The notes under the pieces: generated by a model | The model's input: the letters and a program-made list of their open reading frames with translations, nothing else | Told to the model about the DNA's origin: nothing | Database searches by the model: none | Shown: piece by piece, positions 12,701 to 23,729 of the stretch | Layout of the letters: each line of letters opens with the position of its first letter | Numbering within the stretch: position 1 is the first letter of the stretch | Made by a program: the position numbers and the translations under genes | Origin: Panicum virgatum | Lineage: Eukaryota; Streptophyta; Magnoliopsida; Poales; Poaceae | DNA: 64,000 bases | Direction: 5' to 3' | Assembly (NCBI RefSeq): GCF_016808335.1 | Contig: NC_053149.1 | Span: 19,874,733-19,938,732 of the forward strand

Positions 12701-13887
12701 ACACAGGATACGGACTCCGCACGGCAAAGCCGCGTGCCTTTCTAGTTATATTCTAGTTATATATATATAAGGCAGGGGCGTAGACAGGGGGCGGGCAGGG
12801 CCTGCCCCCCTATGGTCCCCAAATTTCCATTGGATATTTGAATTTTGATTAAATTTTTCTATAAATTAACATTATTAGCCCCTCCTAATAATGAAAAAAA
12901 TAAATTCTTGGCTCCGCTCCTGATATCAGGTATGACGACGAACGTTAAACTGTGGGACTAAATATATCAATAGTGATGCGGGTCCCAAAACAAAAATTTA
13001 CTAGTAGTCAACGTGCATGAAAACTTTTCCGGTCCATACAGGGCTGCGACGCCTCCGTCCTCCTGACCGTGAACCCCGCCGGCGGCAACACCGAGCGCGA
13101 CGCCCCGCCGAACAACCCAAGCCTGCGCGGCTTCGAGGTGATCGACGCCGCCAAGGCCGCCGTGGAGCGCAGCTGCCCGCGCACCGTCTCCTGCGCCGAC
13201 ATCGTCGCCTTCGCGGCCCGCGACAGCGTCAACCTCACCGGCAACACCTTCTACCAGGTCCCCTCGGGCCGCCGCGACGGGCGCGTCTCGAACGCGACGG
13301 AGGCCTTCATCCTCCCGGGGCCCAACAGCACGGCGCAGAACCTCACCGATGGCTTCGCCCGCAAGGGCCTCAGCGCCGAGGACATGGTGGTGCTGTCCGG
13401 CTCCCACACCATCGGCCGCTCCCACTGCGCCTCCTTCCTCTTCCGGAACCGGCAGCGGCTGGCCGCCGGGACCATCAGCCCGGCGTACCAGGCGCTGTTG
13501 GAGGCGTTGTGCCCGCCCACCACGGGCCAGTTCACCCCCAACACCTCCGAGATCGACCTGAGCACGCCGACGGTGATGGACAACAACTACTACAAGCTGC
13601 TGCCGCTCAACCTGGGCCTGCACTTCTCCGACGACCAGCTCATCCGCAACGCCACGCTAGCGCCGTTCGCCAGCGCCTTCGCCGCCAACGAGACGCTCTG
13701 GAAGGAGAAGTTCGCCGCCGCCATGATCAAGATGGGCAACATCGAGGTCAAGACCGGCACGCAGGGGGAGATCCGCCTCAACTGCAGCGTCGTCAACCCG
13801 GGGTCGTCGGCCGCCGGGATCGAGATGATGATGGCGTTCCCGGCCGGCACCTCAGATGCTACAGCCGACGAGGTCGCCACCAGCTGA
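9730..13887 (+). CDS. Class III secretory peroxidase, two exons
   Basis: Joining 9730-9954 to 13042-13887 gives 356 residues. The class III family reduces H2O2 while oxidising phenolics in the wall, apoplast or vacuole. A hydrophobic signal peptide ends near Ala28, leaving a mature start QLQVGFY. The distal haem block RLHFHDCF carries Arg66 and His70, GCDAS follows across the splice junction, and the proximal haem ligand is His197 in SGSHTIGRSHC. Conserved cysteines (39, 72, 77, 121, 126 and others) support the usual disulfides, and several N-glycosylation sequons are visible. ATG 9730 is chosen because an upstream in-frame codon is only GTG (9697). The intron is phase 0, GT...AG, at the family's standard first-intron position. 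The about 25-residue tail after the last Cys might be a vacuolar extension. The gene appears intact. Confidence 0.93.
10317..10716 (+). mobile_element. Small Helitron-like element in the intron
   Basis: Starts TCTATTTATACTATAAAAA preceded by A. It ends in CTAG followed by T, and a short TGCC-ACG-GGCA hairpin lies just before the end. These are the terminal features of non-autonomous Helitrons, which make no TSD. The 5' end is ambiguous because of a TATC repeat. Confidence 0.45.
11618..12745 (+). mobile_element. Helitron-like element in the intron
   Basis: The 3' end has the textbook arrangement: a GCACGGCAAAGCCGCGTGC hairpin, then CTTTCTAG followed by T. The best 5' start is TCTCTATATTTACTATTC at 11618, preceded by A. 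There is no Rep/helicase coding. The 3' end is convincing and the 5' end less so. Confidence 0.5.
12773..12922. mobile_element. hAT-like MITE, 150 bp
   Basis: Ends CAGGGGCGTAGAC and, in reverse complement, CAGGAGCGGAGCC are inverted repeats. They are flanked by 8-bp duplications ATATAAGG (12765-12772) and ATATCAGG (12923-12930), 7 of 8 identical. An 8-bp TSD with a CAGGGGCGGAGC-like TIR points to hAT. It lies about 120 bp upstream of the splice acceptor. Confidence 0.7.
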
Positions 13888-14055
13888 TCTCTCGATCGGT
13901 CGAGATGTTGTATTCGACAATATATATACACGAGGCCAGTTTACCCGATCGGTGTACAACAACTTGTCTGTTGCGTGCAGTCGTCGGTACACACTGGCCT
14001 GCTGGTACGATGCTAGTTGATGCTTGTGGTGGGTGTACGTGGTAATGGAAAGCTG

Positions 14056-14061
14056 AATAAA
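14056..14061 (+). terminator. Poly(A) signal of peroxidase 1
   Basis: AATAAA about 170 bases after the stop codon at 13885-13887, in an AT-rich 3' flank. Confidence 0.5.
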
Positions 14062-14234
14062 TTTGGTTCCATGACAATATTTAGGGGACTATAAAAATTC
14101 GTTTATAGCTCATCTTTTATTTCATCCTTATCTAGAAGTTGTGGTATATTAGGCAAGCATAACTATATATATATAGCTTACGAGTAGCCGTGCACTTACC
14201 ACTATTTGAATCTAGCTATGTATTATACAGTTAA

Positions 14235-15497
14235 TAAAGCTCCGTCCGTTCGTCTCCCTCCCCAGCCCGTGCCGCCGCTGGCCGCGCCCCCCTCCCTCTC
14301 CCCTGCCTCGCCGCCGCCTGAGAAGGTTGCCGGAAGCCCGGTGGCCGCAAGAACGGCGGTGGCGAGGAGCTCCACGTCTTCCCCTCTTTTTTCCCTTCTT
14401 TCTCTGTATCTAGATCGAGTTTTGTGAACAATGACGGTGGTTGCTCGGGCGCCGCCAGGGGCAAGTGGTGGCCCCCAGTGGCGGCGGCGCGACTCCCCGT
14501 GGCGGGGGTCCGGCCGGCGGGCTGCGGCCTCTGCTGCGGCATCTCGAGGCCCTAGAGGTTTGATGACGACGAGCGGGATCCTCCCCTCTGCGTTGCCGGC
14601 GAGCCCATGCCTGTGACGGCCGCGGCCCGCGGCGAAGGTGTGCGTGGAACCGACATCTACTGGGCTGAGCTCCAAGTGGAGCGACATCTTTCGCGCTCCA
14701 GTGGTCGCCGCTGTGGGGGGCTTGCCTCCGGTTGCTGCCTTCTCATCTGGGTTCTGCTGGGCGCCCTTTGGGCATGCTAGTGGAACTGCCAGGGGTTGCC
14801 GGTTGCCGTGCTCTTGCTTCTTTTTTTTGACGGGTATTTAAATTTTTTTTTGACGGGTCTCTTGCTTCTTGGTGTGTAGGTTCTCAGGCAAAAGCCTAAC
14901 TTGGTCCTCGACCGCCGGTGACGACGGTGCCATGGCCATCATTTTCCTTCTTGAGGGCATTATCATGAGAATCTTAACCTTCAGGGACATCCAATTGAAA
15001 ACCAAAGAACCGATAAACCGGTTCGAGCGGCAGCGGCATCTTCTTGTTGCTCTCCTCTTGAGGTGTCGCCTTGGAGTCCTTGATGGCGACACCTTGGTCA
15101 GCTTGGAGCATTGACGGTGCTTGATTTGTTTGCGTAGTAGAGATCTTGCATAGTAGAGATCGACTTAGTACAATTTCTAGATTGCAGGGTGACCGGATGG
15201 CAGAGGACCATCGGCAATCCTTACATCAAGAGTTTCTAAGAAGATAATTGATATGAGATTTTATTACTACATGAGGACCACAGCAAGGTTGAAGGAAGGA
15301 TGTAGAAGAAGTTCGAAACTTAGCCTTTCATGCTTTCTTTCTCATTCTTCCTTTCTTGTCTTTTATGTTCCTCGGCTAGAGGATTGGAATCTAAGTACTC
15401 GTGTAAGCTTGTGGCTTTGTGGCCAGATGTATTTTTTTATGGTTATAGACATTCGCCTGTGAATGTTCAAGACCGAGTCATTTCCTTAATCTAAAAA
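14235..15497 (+). mobile_element. LINE-like retroposon, 13-bp TSD
   Basis: ATTATACAGTTAA occurs at 14222-14234 and again at 15498-15510, directly after a short A-rich tail (CTAAAAAA). The 1.26-kb body starts GC-rich and ends with a sequence like grass LINE 3' untranslated regions (CCTTCTTGAGGGCATT near 14945 and GACCGAGTCATTTCC near 15470). No endonuclease or RT domain is visible, so it is 5'-truncated or non-autonomous. Confidence 0.7.
14823..14858. mobile_element. Micro-insertion inside the LINE-like element
   Basis: CTCTTGCTTCTT is repeated at 14811-14822 and 14859-14870, bracketing 36 bases of T-runs with two TTTTTTGACGGGT-like units. It looks like a tiny fragment of a poly-T/LINE tail inserted with a 12-bp TSD. 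Confidence 0.5.
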
Positions 15498-16009
15498 ATT
15501 ATACAGTTAAAGAAGTGTTAAAATAAGCCATCGCGTTCGCTGAGAGGGTCTACAGATTCTTCTGCGTTAATCTAAAAAGACACGAATTTGCACCGTTGGA
15601 TTTAACGATCCAAAATAATTCAATAGTCCATATCAAATACGACTTTCATTGAATTTTATGAAGATCTAATAGTCTAAACTAACTCAAGGGACCATTTCAA
15701 ATAATATTAATAAATATCTAATTTTGGAATTAAAATATTAAAGAATTAGGATATGAGCAAAGAGTTCATGTTGAGTACGACTAGAAATAGATCAATTAGA
15801 AATTCGAAAAAGAAGAAAATTAGGACTTAAACAAAGAGTCCATATCAAAAATGATTAGTAAATAGATAAATTTCGGAAGATTAGCACTTCACAAAAAAGA
15901 TTAAAACTTAGAATTGTAAGAAAATTAGGAGTGGACCAAAGAGTACATATCACATATAATTATAAATAGATAAATTATAAATGGAAATAATTTACACTGC
16001 TAGAAAATC

Positions 16010-16235
16010 CCTCATACGTACCGGGCGGGAACCCCCGATTTGTACCGGGCGCACGCCCGGTACTGCCTGGCCGGTACTAAGTGGGCCGCCACTTAGTACC
16101 GGTCAGGCGGCCCAGTACTAAAGGTGCACTTTAGTACCGGTCGGTAACACCGACCGGTACTAAAGTGTCTGCCATGCAGGCGCGGCTGGTGGAGCATTTT
16201 AGTACCGGTCGGTGATACCGACCAGTACTAAATGT
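16010..16235. repeat. Left subterminal repeats of CACTA 1
   Basis: Inverted pairs built on TTAGTACCGGTCGGT and ACCGACCGGTACTAAA. In CACTA elements such arrays bind the transposon's DNA-binding protein. Confidence 0.7.
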
Positions 16236-16891
16236 CTTTTTTTCTGTTTTTTATTTTTTGGGTTTCAACTAATTCATATTCGTATACATTTGCGTATTTG
16301 TATTCGTGTACTTCTGCATATTCGTATTCTTGTACATCTGCATATTCGTATATATTCGTATCTAGCATACAATAGAATACATTTATTATAATTACATAAA
16401 CTTGAAATATTATATGTACTTCTAATATAAATATGTTAATAATGAACTCGGGATTCATAATATATTTATAAGTCGTCGTGCACATAAGTTTTGTCTGACA
16501 AATTTTTACAAGATACTAAGTGTCCTTAGGCGCCTCATCATCGCTGATGTCCTTATTTGGATCCGCTCGACCCACACTTATCTTAGGATCCGCATAAAAT
16601 TCTCCATTTGGATTTATGACCTCATCTAGGAGGAATCCACATATTGATTCTTGAATTCTATGATTCTTTGCGGTTGGATGAGGTCTTCCGCCATACAAGA
16701 AATCTGTCAAGTGCAAACACCAATATTTTGAATTAGTACCTAGATGGAACTAAATGCAAGTAATTGTTAGTAATGTTGTTCTACGTACTCTGAAATCATG
16801 TTGTGACATCGAGCTGCGGCAGCAAAAAATCATCATGTACTCACATACGTAGTAGTCACATAGGTTGTTTCCTGGCGCCTGTCTCATAATC

Positions 16892-16965
<74 letters not shown>
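16892..16965. repeat. (TA)n microsatellite
   Basis: About 74 bases of near-pure TA inside CACTA 1. Confidence 0.95.
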
Positions 16966-16967
<2 letters not shown>

Positions 16968-17169
16968 TGGGTTATGAAAAATTTATGTTGATTAAAGAAA
17001 CGACAGTAGATGTGCGATATGTATTTGTACCTGCCAGTTAGCGTTGAATTCTAGCGAGGCTGGTGGTGACGAGATTCCTATATGTTTTTGGAGGAAGCGA
17101 GCCCATGCCCTTTGGATGATGTTTATGAGGTCTTGGTAATAATATGTTGGCTTCCTCAAGGAGTCGTAC

Positions 17170-17251
17170 ACCCGAACTCGGCATTTATCGATCTCGATAA
17201 TAAGAAGGATACCCGAACTCGGCATTTATCGATCTCGATAATAAGAAGGAT
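17170..17251. repeat. Perfect 41-bp tandem duplication
   Basis: Two identical copies, 17170-17210 and 17211-17251, each starting ACCCGAACTCGGCATTTATC. It lies in the peptidase-like coding sequence. 41 is not a multiple of 3, so it shifts the frame. Confidence 0.95.
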
Positions 17252-20049
17252 CCAGTGGAACCTGTTTCATACACATATATGTATAAGAAATGTTAGATAT
17301 ATATACACATATATATTGTCAAGTCAAGAAAAAAGATAAAGAACTCACTCGAAGTTGTAGGGTAACAGAATGTATTGACAAGTATTCTGCCTATGCATGG
17401 CCCTGAGTAAGTTGTTCTCGGTCCGATTAGGCCATTTCCTGACACTCTCCTCATGTATATTATATGGGTCTATGAAGCCGATGTGATAGTACCCTTTTTT
17501 TTGGCATTCTTGAACCTTCATCCTACACGATTAAAAAAGAAGGAAGAGGATTAGAAAACACATAATTAGTAGAGCTAGAGTACTATATACAAATGGTAGG
17601 ACAAAGTTCACTTACATACAAAATACACTGAGGAGAGACTTGTCTAAGGTGTCTTGATGGTATAGATCATAAAGATTTTCAAATTCAATCCATATGTCAT
17701 CCATCCCCCGATGGAAATGCCTATCTTGTACTCGGGCACGGAACACTACATCCTTCGATGCACTTGCTTTTAGGTACCATGCATGCAACTCACGCATCCT
17801 AGTTGGTGGCGTCGAAATCAACTATTCCCACATAAGAGGTTCCCCCAACACGAAAGGATTTTTATTTGCCCCTGGGTGAATCTCGATTTCTGCCCCTTCG
17901 AGCAGCTGAGCTTTTGTGAGGCCGCTTTCCAGCACAAACTGAGCAGTAGCTGCATCCTTTTCAGAAAGCACTTCGAGCGGGGGTATCGATTGCTTGGACT
18001 ATTGTCCGAACTAGGGAACTTGGTTGCGCCGATGGTTTCTTGGCTTCTCCCAGGACTTTCTGATCTGGCGGTCGTAGTCCGATAGGGGTGCCCCGTACTT
18101 CGGTTGGAGTAAAGTTCTGAAGTATTTTTTATCTGCCTCTGACCATTGATGCACCGGTGGAGGCTTTTTTGGCGCGAAATGATCTCTGATGTGCTTGCGC
18201 ACACTTTCGTCCAATTCCTCCTTAGTCATAAGGTATGCTAACTTTGGTGGTGGAGATTTTTCTTTCTTCTTCTTGGGGGTGTTCCTCTTCTTAGGAGGCG
18301 GCACGACCTTTGTAGTCTTCCTCGCCTTTGGAGAAGGTGGCGGTGGGACCCATGGCTTCGTGCTCTCCTTCTTCACCTTCGAAGGCAGTGACGGTGGGAC
18401 CCAAGGCCCTGAGCTGGCACTTGAGTCCCTTGCATCATGGGGAGCCGGACTGGAACTCTTTTCTGCTGCCGGTGCTGATCTTGGAGCCGGACTAGGACTC
18501 CTTTGTGGTGCCGGTGGTGATTTCGGAGCTGGAACGGGACTCCTTTCTGGTGCCGGAGTGGGAGTGTTTTCTGGAGCCGGACTGGGACCTCTTTGGGCTG
18601 CCCGTGAATTTGCGGGCTCGGAGCCGGGAGTTGTTGTATCGGCGAAGTGTAATCCGGCCAATCATATGTACCGCTTGTTCCAACAGATCCATGTGTGCAC
18701 GGCGTGTCCGAGTTCCTCTTCTCCATCGCCTCCAGGGATCTCGAGGTCGAGGTCTTCCCATCCTGGCTCGACTCGATCGACCATGATCCTAGCATGTCCT
18801 TCCGGAATCGGCCTGCCATGAATTGTCCCACCTTGGACAGGCACTTCAGCAATGTCGTGCGCGACCAGTTTGATCTTTTTCCTCTACTGATACAGAAGCT
18901 CACAGGGTGTCCTCACAGTGATGTCATCCATCGAGTAATGTTCTGACTCGTCTGCAACCACTATGGGTTGACCTCCGGCTGGGTGCTCCGTGGAAGCGAC
19001 GCTGCTACGGCGTTGCTAGCCGGGGCTGCTCCACAAAATGGCGGCTGATCTGGCTTCTTGTTGGTGTGCCTGGCTGCTAGCTGCCATTACCCCTTCGATC
19101 GAAGCTATCCTTTGTTCCAGGGCATGCATCTTATCTTCCTGTTCATCCTTCTTCTAGGATCGGCTTCGATAGGTCTCAATGTCAGCACTGAAGCCATGGT
19201 CCCATGGAACTACACCCATATCCTGCACACGTCCTGTGTGTTCCGGTGTCCCGAGAGCGTACGTCAGCTCATCTTTCTCTCTGTCTAGCTTGAAACTGCC
19301 TTCGGACACGGCCTTTAGTTTCTCATCCAGCCTGTTGGCCGCTTCTTTTATGGCGTCGCTAGTGATAAGCGAGTCATCTTCCGGGTTTAGGGAGCCTCCA
19401 TGAGCGTAGAAGAAATGCTTTGCTCGCTGCGGCCAGTCGAAAGTCGCCGATACAATTCCCCGTGCAGTGAGGTCGTCTTCTATTTTCTTCTATTTTGGGA
19501 TCGCCGTCGAATAACCTCCTTGCCCAAGATGATGAAAGTGTTTCTTTTTGCTCGCGTTCTCTTTGGCTTGTGTTGTCCTTTTCTCGCTGGTCTCGGACAG
19601 TTTGTACTGCACAAATGCATCCCAAAAAGGACATTGCTTCTTGAAGTGTTTCTCGAAGTCTGGCACGCGGCCCATTTTTATGTAGTCTATGTTTAAGTTC
19701 TTCTTGAACGTCTGGAAAGAAATAGCCATCTTCTTCATGACCCAATCCTTAAAGATTTCTTCTTTGTCCTCTGGGAAATTGAAGTGTAGTTTGACATCTG
19801 CCCATAGCATTTGCTTCTCTGTTTCAGGGATGATGTCAGCATCATTATCTGTGCTTTTAGTTTTCTTCCAGAGCTTGAAGCTAATGGGGATGTTCTTCCT
19901 GACATAACATCCGCACTGATTCAGCACAGTCGTCTTAACCCCCTTGGGAGACTTGGATTCCCCATCCGGGTGCAACGAGGTGATCGTGGTACGCCCCTCC
20001 ATCTTTTTCTTCGAGCCTCGTTTACGTTTCGAGCTCTTCGATCCGGAAG

Positions 20050-20051
<2 letters not shown>

Positions 20052-20094
<43 letters not shown>
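20052..20094. repeat. (TA)n microsatellite
   Basis: About 43 bases of pure TA between probable exons of the CACTA 1 second gene. Confidence 0.95.
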
Positions 20095-20096
<2 letters not shown>

Positions 20097-20415
20097 CTAC
20101 ACGTTTGACATACATAAATATCTCATATCCTATGATCGAATTCCATATACCTCGGGGATGTCATCTTCCATATGCATTTCTTCCAAAGTTTCGGCATCGC
20201 CATCACCGGTATCATTGAGATACTGGCTGCCATCATCATCGTTTTAATCCTCTTGGAAACACCCTGCGGCCTGGGTGCCTTCTTGGATCATTTCATGGAG
20301 GGCGTACTCGTCTTCGAAATCACGTTGAAAGGGATCCATCTCGATCCCTATGCAAACACATATAATATGCGGAGTTATGTGTGATACGCGAAATTATATA
20401 AGATGCGGAGTTTTG

Positions 20416-20560
20416 TATGGAATTACGTGTCGTGATAATATGAATACATCAGAAAGTACATCAGAAATACATATGGAATTACGTGTCGTGATAATATGAA
20501 TACATCAGAAATACATATGGAATTACGTGTCGTGATAATATGAATACATCAGATAATATG
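20416..20560. repeat. Irregular tandem repeats of 44-56 bp
   Basis: Three units beginning TATGGAATTACGTGTCGTGA at 20416, 20472 and 20516. Further degenerate repeats based on ACAATTTTCCAACAATTTTC run from 20690 to 20870. Confidence 0.8.
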
Positions 20561-21059
20561 AAAATTTTCAAAAATACATGATAAATTTATAATATGAATA
20601 CATCAGAAATACATCAGGTATACATCATATTGCAACAATATGAAAATTATTAAACTCATATATATAATAACAATTTTCTACAATAAATACATGATTATAC
20701 AATTTTCCAACAATTTTCAACAATAAGTACATGATTCTACAATTTTCCAACAATTTTCAACAATAAGGAAATGATTCTATGATTCTCTAACAAGTTTCAA
20801 CAATAAGGAAATGATTCCAGGATTCTCCAACAATTTTCAACAATTTTCCATGATCCTCCAACAATTTTCTAAATTATCTATGATTTTTCTACCTATTTCT
20901 ATAATTTCCTACCTATTTTATCCTATTTATTTCCTATATATTTTTGACATTTTCAACATAATTAAAAAATTTCTAACTATTTTCTATAATTCCCCAACTA
21001 TATATTTTCCTAACTATTTTCTATAATTTTCTACATTTATTTCAATTATCCACATAATT

Positions 21060-21600
21060 AAAAAAAACTGACGTGGTGGTGACGTCAGCAAGGGCTTACG
21101 TCAGCCCTGCGTCAAGCCGGGGGCGGCCGGCGACCGGGGGCGGTCCGGGGTCGGCGGGCGGCGCGCCGGCGGTCAAGGGGCGGCGGTCGAGGGCGGAGGT
21201 CGGGCCGGTGCCGGCGCGGCGAGGGTCGGCGTCGAAGGGGGCGGCCAGGGCGGTGGGTCGGCGATAAGGGCGCAGCGGCGGTTGAGGCAGGCATGGCGGC
21301 GGTCAAGGGCAGCGGTGTGGCGTCGAGGGGTCCGGCGAGCGGGACGCGCGCCGGGTCGGCGTGCTGGGGGCCGGTGCGGTCGGCGTGGAGGTCCGTCGGT
21401 GGAGGTCGGCATGGAGGTCCGGCAGCGGAGGTCGGTGGGATGGCGCGGCGGCGATTGTGGATGGCTGCAGCATCGCGGGACGGCGGTTACATGCGAGACG
21501 ACAGTTACGTGCGGGATGGCGGTGGCCGGCGACGACGACGAGAGCGAGAGGGAGATCGAGAGGGGGAATGGGAAATTGATCTAAGTGCCGGCTTATATAT
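21060..21600. other. GC-rich block inside CACTA 1
   Basis: About 540 bases of very GC-rich DNA rich in GGCGGTCG-type words, between AT-rich repeats and the internal subterminal array. All six frames are long because of composition, and none shows a known domain. By position it could be the 5' untranslated region of the second gene or captured DNA. Confidence 0.4.
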
Positions 21601-21604
21601 GGAC

Positions 21605-21805
21605 GGCAGTTTAGTACCGGGCCGTGGCTACGCCCGGTACTAAACTGTCTCCTGGGGCATTTAGTACCGGGGGCAACCAAGGCCTGGTACTAAATTGGTC
21701 ACATTAGTACCGGGCCAAGCCTCTGCCCGGTACTAAACCGCTACCACTGGCGGGAAATTTTCGTGGAGACAGGTTAGTACCGGGCCAAGGTACTGCCCGG
21801 TACTA
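21605..21805. repeat. Internal subterminal-type repeat array
   Basis: Inverted pairs of TTAGTACCGGGCC and GCCCGGTACTAAA, like the end arrays but deep inside the element. No CACTA terminus follows directly. Confidence 0.75.
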
Positions 21806-22451
21806 AAACACAAAAATTATTAATTCATAGTAATTATTTTGTTTATGGATTATGCATTTTTATTGTGTAATAAATTGACAATGGCATTAAAAATAGAAGA
21901 ATATGATATTTTGAACATGCAAAAATTTTGTAGGGCACTTTGCATAATGAAAAATTATAGAATATAGGTATATGCGAAAAAATGTTTTATTTTCCTTTAA
22001 AATGTTTTTGGTGTGTAACATATTTAAAAAAATAATGGAAATGCTAATATATGTTATTTAGATCAAGAAAAATGGTAATAGTGGAGTAGACAATGAAGGG
22101 GACCATGTTGAAGATGCAAACACAGAACGAGTAATTAATACATAGGTAAACTATACAAATTTATATTATTTATGATTGCAAAATGAAAATATATATTACA
22201 AAAATCACTTTATGAAATGAACAATAAAGTAAAACATAATGGATACACAATACTATGACTCAACATTATTTAGTGGAACATTTATAATTTTTTTTTACGA
22301 ACGTCCCTTGGTCGTGATCGCTGAGTAAATAAGGAGCGTCCTCTTTGGCTAACAAGATGCTTGGGTCAACATCAACCGAGAACGGAGGACGGTCATCAAA
22401 CTGATCAAAGTCTTCTGACTTGTCCGAAATATCCTCAACTCCAATGATTTT

Positions 22452-23729
22452 TTATTTTCCTGGAAGAACTAAGTGGTGTTTTGGCTCGTCGTCGAACTTG
22501 ACTGAATTTTTCCTAGGCTTGCTTGACATGTCCTTCACGTAGAACACCTGTGTGACATCCTTGGCTAGAACAAATGGTTCGTCTTTATATCCAATCTTTT
22601 TGAAATCCACAATTGTCATTCCGTACCGGTCTATCGTTATGCCGCCTCCAGCTCGGTTCACCCATTGGCACCGAAACAAAGGAATCATCAAAGACCCATA
22701 TTCTAGTTCCCATATCTCCTCTATGACTCCGAAGTAGCTGTCCTTATTTCCATCATTGCCTATTGCGTCTATACGCACACCACTATTTTGGTTGGTGCTT
22801 TTTTCGTCTTGAGCTCTTGTGTAAAATGTATACCCATTAATCTCGTACCCTTGGTAATGCATGATTGTCATTGATGGGCCTCTTGCCAGCCATTGAAGTT
22901 GCTCTGCAATCGTGCTGTCACCCATCAACTTTTCTCTAAGCCAAACAGCAAAGTTATCTATGTGATGCCTTTTAATCCAGGCCTCAGGCTTCCCTAGGTT
23001 TTCGGACCTTACGATATTCATGTGCTCATCCATATATGGAGCCACGAGGGATGAATTTTGTAGAACTGTGAAATTTGCTTTGCGGATTTCACTCTCTGGG
23101 ATGTGCAAATTAGATTTCTTCCCTAGTATGCCCTTTCCCTTCCGTCTCCCCTCGTGGCGTGACATGGGGACCCCAATTGGATTAAGATCATCAATAATGT
23201 CAACACAAAACTCAATGACCTCCTCTGTTCCATAGCCCTTGGCGATACATCCTTCTGAATGAGAACGATTGCTTACATACTTCTTAAGAACTGACAGGTA
23301 TCTCTCGAAAGGGAAAATGTTGTGTAGGAATACAGGTCCCAGAATATTTATCACAATATAAACCAAGAGATGTGTCATAATATTAAAGAACAAAGGTGGA
23401 AACACCATCTCAAAGCTGACAAGGCATTGCACAACGTCATTCTGTAGTTGTATAAGCTTCTCCGGATTGATTGCCTTCTGTGAAATTTTGTTGAGGAAAG
23501 CACATAACTTCACGATTGTCAATCTAATATTCTCCGGTAGAATACCCCTCAACGCAATTGGAAGCAATTGTGTCATCAGAACGTGACAGTCATGAGACTT
23601 TAAATTTGTGAACTTTTTTGCTTCCTGTTTATTCTAACTTGTATATTTGACGAGTACCCGGACGGTACCTTTATACTATTTAAGCAATCAAACATGCTTT
23701 GTTTCTCCTCTTTACTGAGAGTGTAGGTA
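22452..23729 (-). pseudogene. CACTA tnp2 transposase, C-terminal part (DUF4218/DUF4216)
   Basis: The open frame from 23576 to 22452 (374 codons) contains NILGPVFLHNIFPFERYLSV, which I recognise as the DUF4218 region, and SYFGVIEEIWELEYG...RCQWVN, typical of DUF4216. These lie downstream of the tnp2 domain in plant CACTA transposases. The frame before it (23729-23577, TYTLSKEEK) continues the sequence interrupted by the Gypsy element, whose TSD AGGTA sits at 23725-23729. The catalytic tnp2 part lies beyond the insert at 35864-37745. This half is well preserved, with stops only near 23590-23640. Confidence 0.85.

Larger units (their letters stand above)
9955..13041 (+). other. Intron 1 of peroxidase 1, 3.1 kb, TE-filled
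   Basis: Donor GTACGT at 9955 and acceptor ATACAG at 13036-13041. The intron is very large for this family. It contains two Helitron-like elements (10317-10716 and 11618-12745), a hAT-like MITE (12773-12922), and AT-rich DNA with no coding signal. Confidence 0.85.
16516..20045 (-). pseudogene. CACTA 1 second gene with C48 (Ulp1-like) peptidase end
   Basis: Reading from 20045 to 16516, the product parallels the plus-strand copy in CACTA 2. A basic start (RKRGSKKKMEGR) is followed by VRKNIPISFKLWKK, PWNHGF-type and AVHTWICWNK segments. Next comes a long Pro/Ser/Ala/Lys-rich region (18600-18200), then MRELHAWYLKASASKD and DLYHQDTLDKSLLSVFCM (17821-17612). The C48-like region follows: YDSLRK (about 17150), LCDYYVCEY (about 16850) and FLLDEVINPNGEF (about 16600). 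A tryptophan codon equivalent is TAG near 19495, and a 41-bp tandem duplication (17170-17251) breaks the frame. Introns are likely. The Gly usually after the catalytic Cys in LCGYYVCE reads Asp. It is a dead copy. Confidence 0.7.

Noticed and set aside
16228..16485. Minus-strand ORF rich in EYEYAEV repeats
   Set aside because: It is the translation of a degenerate TATTCGTA repeat in a CACTA end, with no domain.
19811..20218. Plus-strand ORF containing IYIYIYIY
   Set aside because: Runs through a (TA)n microsatellite and lies antisense to the transposon gene.
20416..20870. Possible CRISPR-like array
   Set aside because: Irregular AT-rich tandem repeats inside a plant transposon, without unique spacers.
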